Assembly (NCBI GenBank): GCA_930989765.1
Contig: CAKNNA010000013.1
Coordinates: 1 to 39,511, forward strand
Reading direction: 5' to 3'
DNA: 39,511 nucleotides
Source: an uncultured Clostridium sp.
GTDB taxonomy: Bacteria; Bacillota; Clostridia; TANB77; CAG-508
Part shown: piece by piece, positions 38,542-39,511 of the stretch
Layout: the number at the start of each line of letters is the position of its first letter
Position numbering within the stretch: position 1 is the first letter of the stretch
The notes under the pieces: model-generated
Databases searched by the model: none
The model's input: only the letters and a program-made list of their open reading frames with translations
What the model was told of the DNA's origin: nothing
Position numbers and translations under genes: made by a program

Positions 38542-38847
38542 TTATTCTTTATAAGCATAAGCTCTATCACTTAATTTCATAACTTTTGGATCTTTTTCTA
38601 AAATAATTTGCCTTATTGTCTTACTTTCATTGATATTATCAACTTCAAAATTCATTATTCTATTTATAAAGTTTAGAGCATCTTTTACCTTTTTTATATC
38701 ATCTAAATAGATATATTCTAAAAGTTCCTTTTCTCCCATAATTACAATATCGTTATCTTCTAAATAATATCTACTCATTCTATTGATATTTAACTTTTCT
38801 CTTAATATTCTTTTTTCATCTTCATTTAGTTCTTCATATTCAAACAT
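38542..38847 (-). CDS. Hypothetical protein, 101 residues
   Basis: Acidic, helical protein starting MFEYEELNEDEKRILREKLN, with YYLEDNDIVIMGEKELLEYI and a basic tail (KDPKVMKLSDRAYAYKE). GGAGG-type RBS. It lies 13 bp after the 131-residue gene and is probably co-transcribed with it. Not recognised. Confidence 0.55.
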   Translation of the reverse strand: MFEYEELNEDEKRILREKLNINRMSRYYLEDNDIVIMGEKELLEYIYLDDIKKVKDALNFINRIMNFEVDNINESKTIRQIILEKDPKVMKLSDRAYAYKE

Positions 38848-38860
38848 ATTATTTTCCCTC

Positions 38861-39256
38861 CTATGCTACTTGTTTGTAAATATAATAATCATTAAAAAAC
38901 TCTCTATCTCTTGTCTTTTTATAATTACTATACCCATATTTTATAATTTTGTTTGATCTTTCTATTTCTACATCTGCAATTAACCTTCCTATCATTCCAT
39001 AATTATAAAACATTTTCATTTGTCCATTTAAAAATTCACTCCTTTTTCCTGTGTAATTCTTAATCATATTAAATTTACTTCTTGCTTTATCGTTTCTATG
39101 GTTACTAATTCTAATAGTTCCACAAGCACCATTATCTATTTTCAAATAAATGCTTCCAGTCTTTTTAGAAATATCCATATTAATTATAAAGCCTCTTTTT
39201 AGTAACATACTTTTTATTTTATTTGCTAAATTTCTCTCTTTTCTTTTTCTTAACAT
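38861..39256 (-). CDS. Hypothetical basic protein, 131 residues
   Basis: Basic protein (MLRKRKERNLANKIKSMLLK at the N-terminus) with an anti-parallel strand region GSIYLKIDNGACGTIRISNHR, then KNYTGKRSEFLNGQMKMFY and a tyrosine-rich end. The pattern is like small DNA-associated proteins of conjugative elements, but no family is recognised. RBS AGGAGAGG. Confidence 0.55.
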   Translation of the reverse strand: MLRKRKERNLANKIKSMLLKRGFIINMDISKKTGSIYLKIDNGACGTIRISNHRNDKARSKFNMIKNYTGKRSEFLNGQMKMFYNYGMIGRLIADVEIERSNKIIKYGYSNYKKTRDREFFNDYYIYKQVA

Positions 39257-39283
39257 AGTTTTCCTCTCCTTTTTATGATTTAT

Positions 39284-39316
39284 GAAGTAGCCTTAAAGGC
39301 CACTTCATTTTTTAAG
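39284..39316. terminator. Hairpin between two leftward genes
   Basis: ATGAAGTAGCC and GGCCACTTCAT form an 11-bp stem with one mismatch, followed on the plus strand by TTTTTT. No rightward gene ends here, while leftward genes flank it, so it may attenuate or process the leftward transcript instead. Confidence 0.45.
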
Positions 39317-39458
39317 CTACTTTATTTAACTTTTTGGGTTTGATTTCTTCCTTTGATTTATCAAATAAATCTAATTTTTTAACATATTCTATGGTTCTCT
39401 TTAATGCTTTTAAATCTTCGTCATCCATAGTATATCTTTTCTTTTTATTTTTCTTCAT
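39312..39458 (-). CDS. Small hypothetical protein, 48 residues
   Basis: Short leftward gene with ATG at 39458. The peptide is highly charged: MKKNKKKRYTMDDEDLKALK, then RTIEYVKKLDLFDKSKEEIK and PKKLNKVA. The RBS is not strong. Position and orientation fit the accessory series that continues beyond the window. Not recognised. Confidence 0.45.
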   Translation of the reverse strand: MKKNKKKRYTMDDEDLKALKRTIEYVKKLDLFDKSKEEIKPKKLNKVA

Positions 39459-39511
39459 GGATCGGTTATAATAAATTAGACAAAAAAGATAAGGACATGT
39501 TAAAATAAAAA

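Noticed and set aside
7868..39511. Prophage
   Set aside because: No capsid, portal, terminase, tail or lysis genes are visible; recombinases, DUF3789/DUF6076, YolD and polymerase genes fit an integrative element better. No relaxase or type IV secretion gene is in the window either, so conjugation is not shown.

Overview
The window is very AT-rich DNA from a low-GC Bacillota (Firmicutes), most likely an uncultured gut Clostridia-type bacterium. The evidence is the codon usage (AGA/AGG arginine, A/T third positions), strong GGAGG ribosome binding sites, a bacillota-type L32 protein, PepF, a Spo0A-type output domain and large serine recombinases. No rRNA, tRNA or CRISPR array was seen, and the standard code reads all genes apart from the CGG anomaly described below.

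Layout. Positions 1-7,867 look chromosomal: a CmpB-type membrane protein, oligoendopeptidase F, thioredoxin, a thioredoxin-reductase-like flavoprotein, a DUF308 membrane protein, ribosomal protein L32, a DUF5662 protein and asparagine synthetase asnB. At about 7,868 the asnB homology stops just after the PWFGQLMMG motif and a mobile element begins. From 7.9 to 13.8 kb it carries two full-length large serine recombinases, three small degenerate resolvase-domain proteins, several tiny element proteins (one DUF3789-like) and a HTH protein. From 14.1 to 20.7 kb there are a DUF6076 protein, a YolD/UvrX-type translesion polymerase pair, an IS110-family insertion sequence with a probable bridge RNA, and small accessory genes. 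From 21.1 to 23.6 kb there are a Spo0A-like response regulator, a tyrosine recombinase with repeats in its promoter, and small genes. From 24.1 to 35.5 kb lie a HelD/DUF4430/membrane-protein operon, a small pyrophosphatase, a P-loop kinase, and a tight operon of two thymidylate-kinase-like enzymes, a CYTH phosphatase, a methyltransferase, two radical SAM enzymes, an HD hydrolase and, a little upstream, a histidine phosphatase. From 35.6 kb to the end there are small regulators and hypothetical genes typical of conjugative-element cargo. The right end of the element and the missing 3' end of asnB are not in the window.

The strongest unexpected signal is translational. Scanning all accepted genes by eye, the codon CGG occurs in frame only three times. 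At each one (asnB 6262, a GNAT-like gene 19454, a histidine phosphatase 35046) the zero frame ends soon after, and skipping the single C of CGG, so that the next codon is GGA (Gly), restores the family-typical protein: ..DPN-GGKQPM.., ..EDT-GYMNIYF.., ..VVSH-GGSIKFF... The simplest reading is that CGG is unassigned or starved in this organism and acts as a +1 frameshift signal (C skipped, GGA read as Gly), rather than three unrelated pseudogenes.

A second signal ties the element together. An 18-bp motif (minus strand GCTAAAATTTTTTCTCAA or close variants) lies 26-27 nt upstream of a -10 box and 46-62 bp upstream of five minus-strand start codons at 11.1, 11.8, 12.7, 23.4 and 36.2 kb, each with a poor -35. 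This looks like an activator-dependent regulon covering the recombinases and distant small genes.
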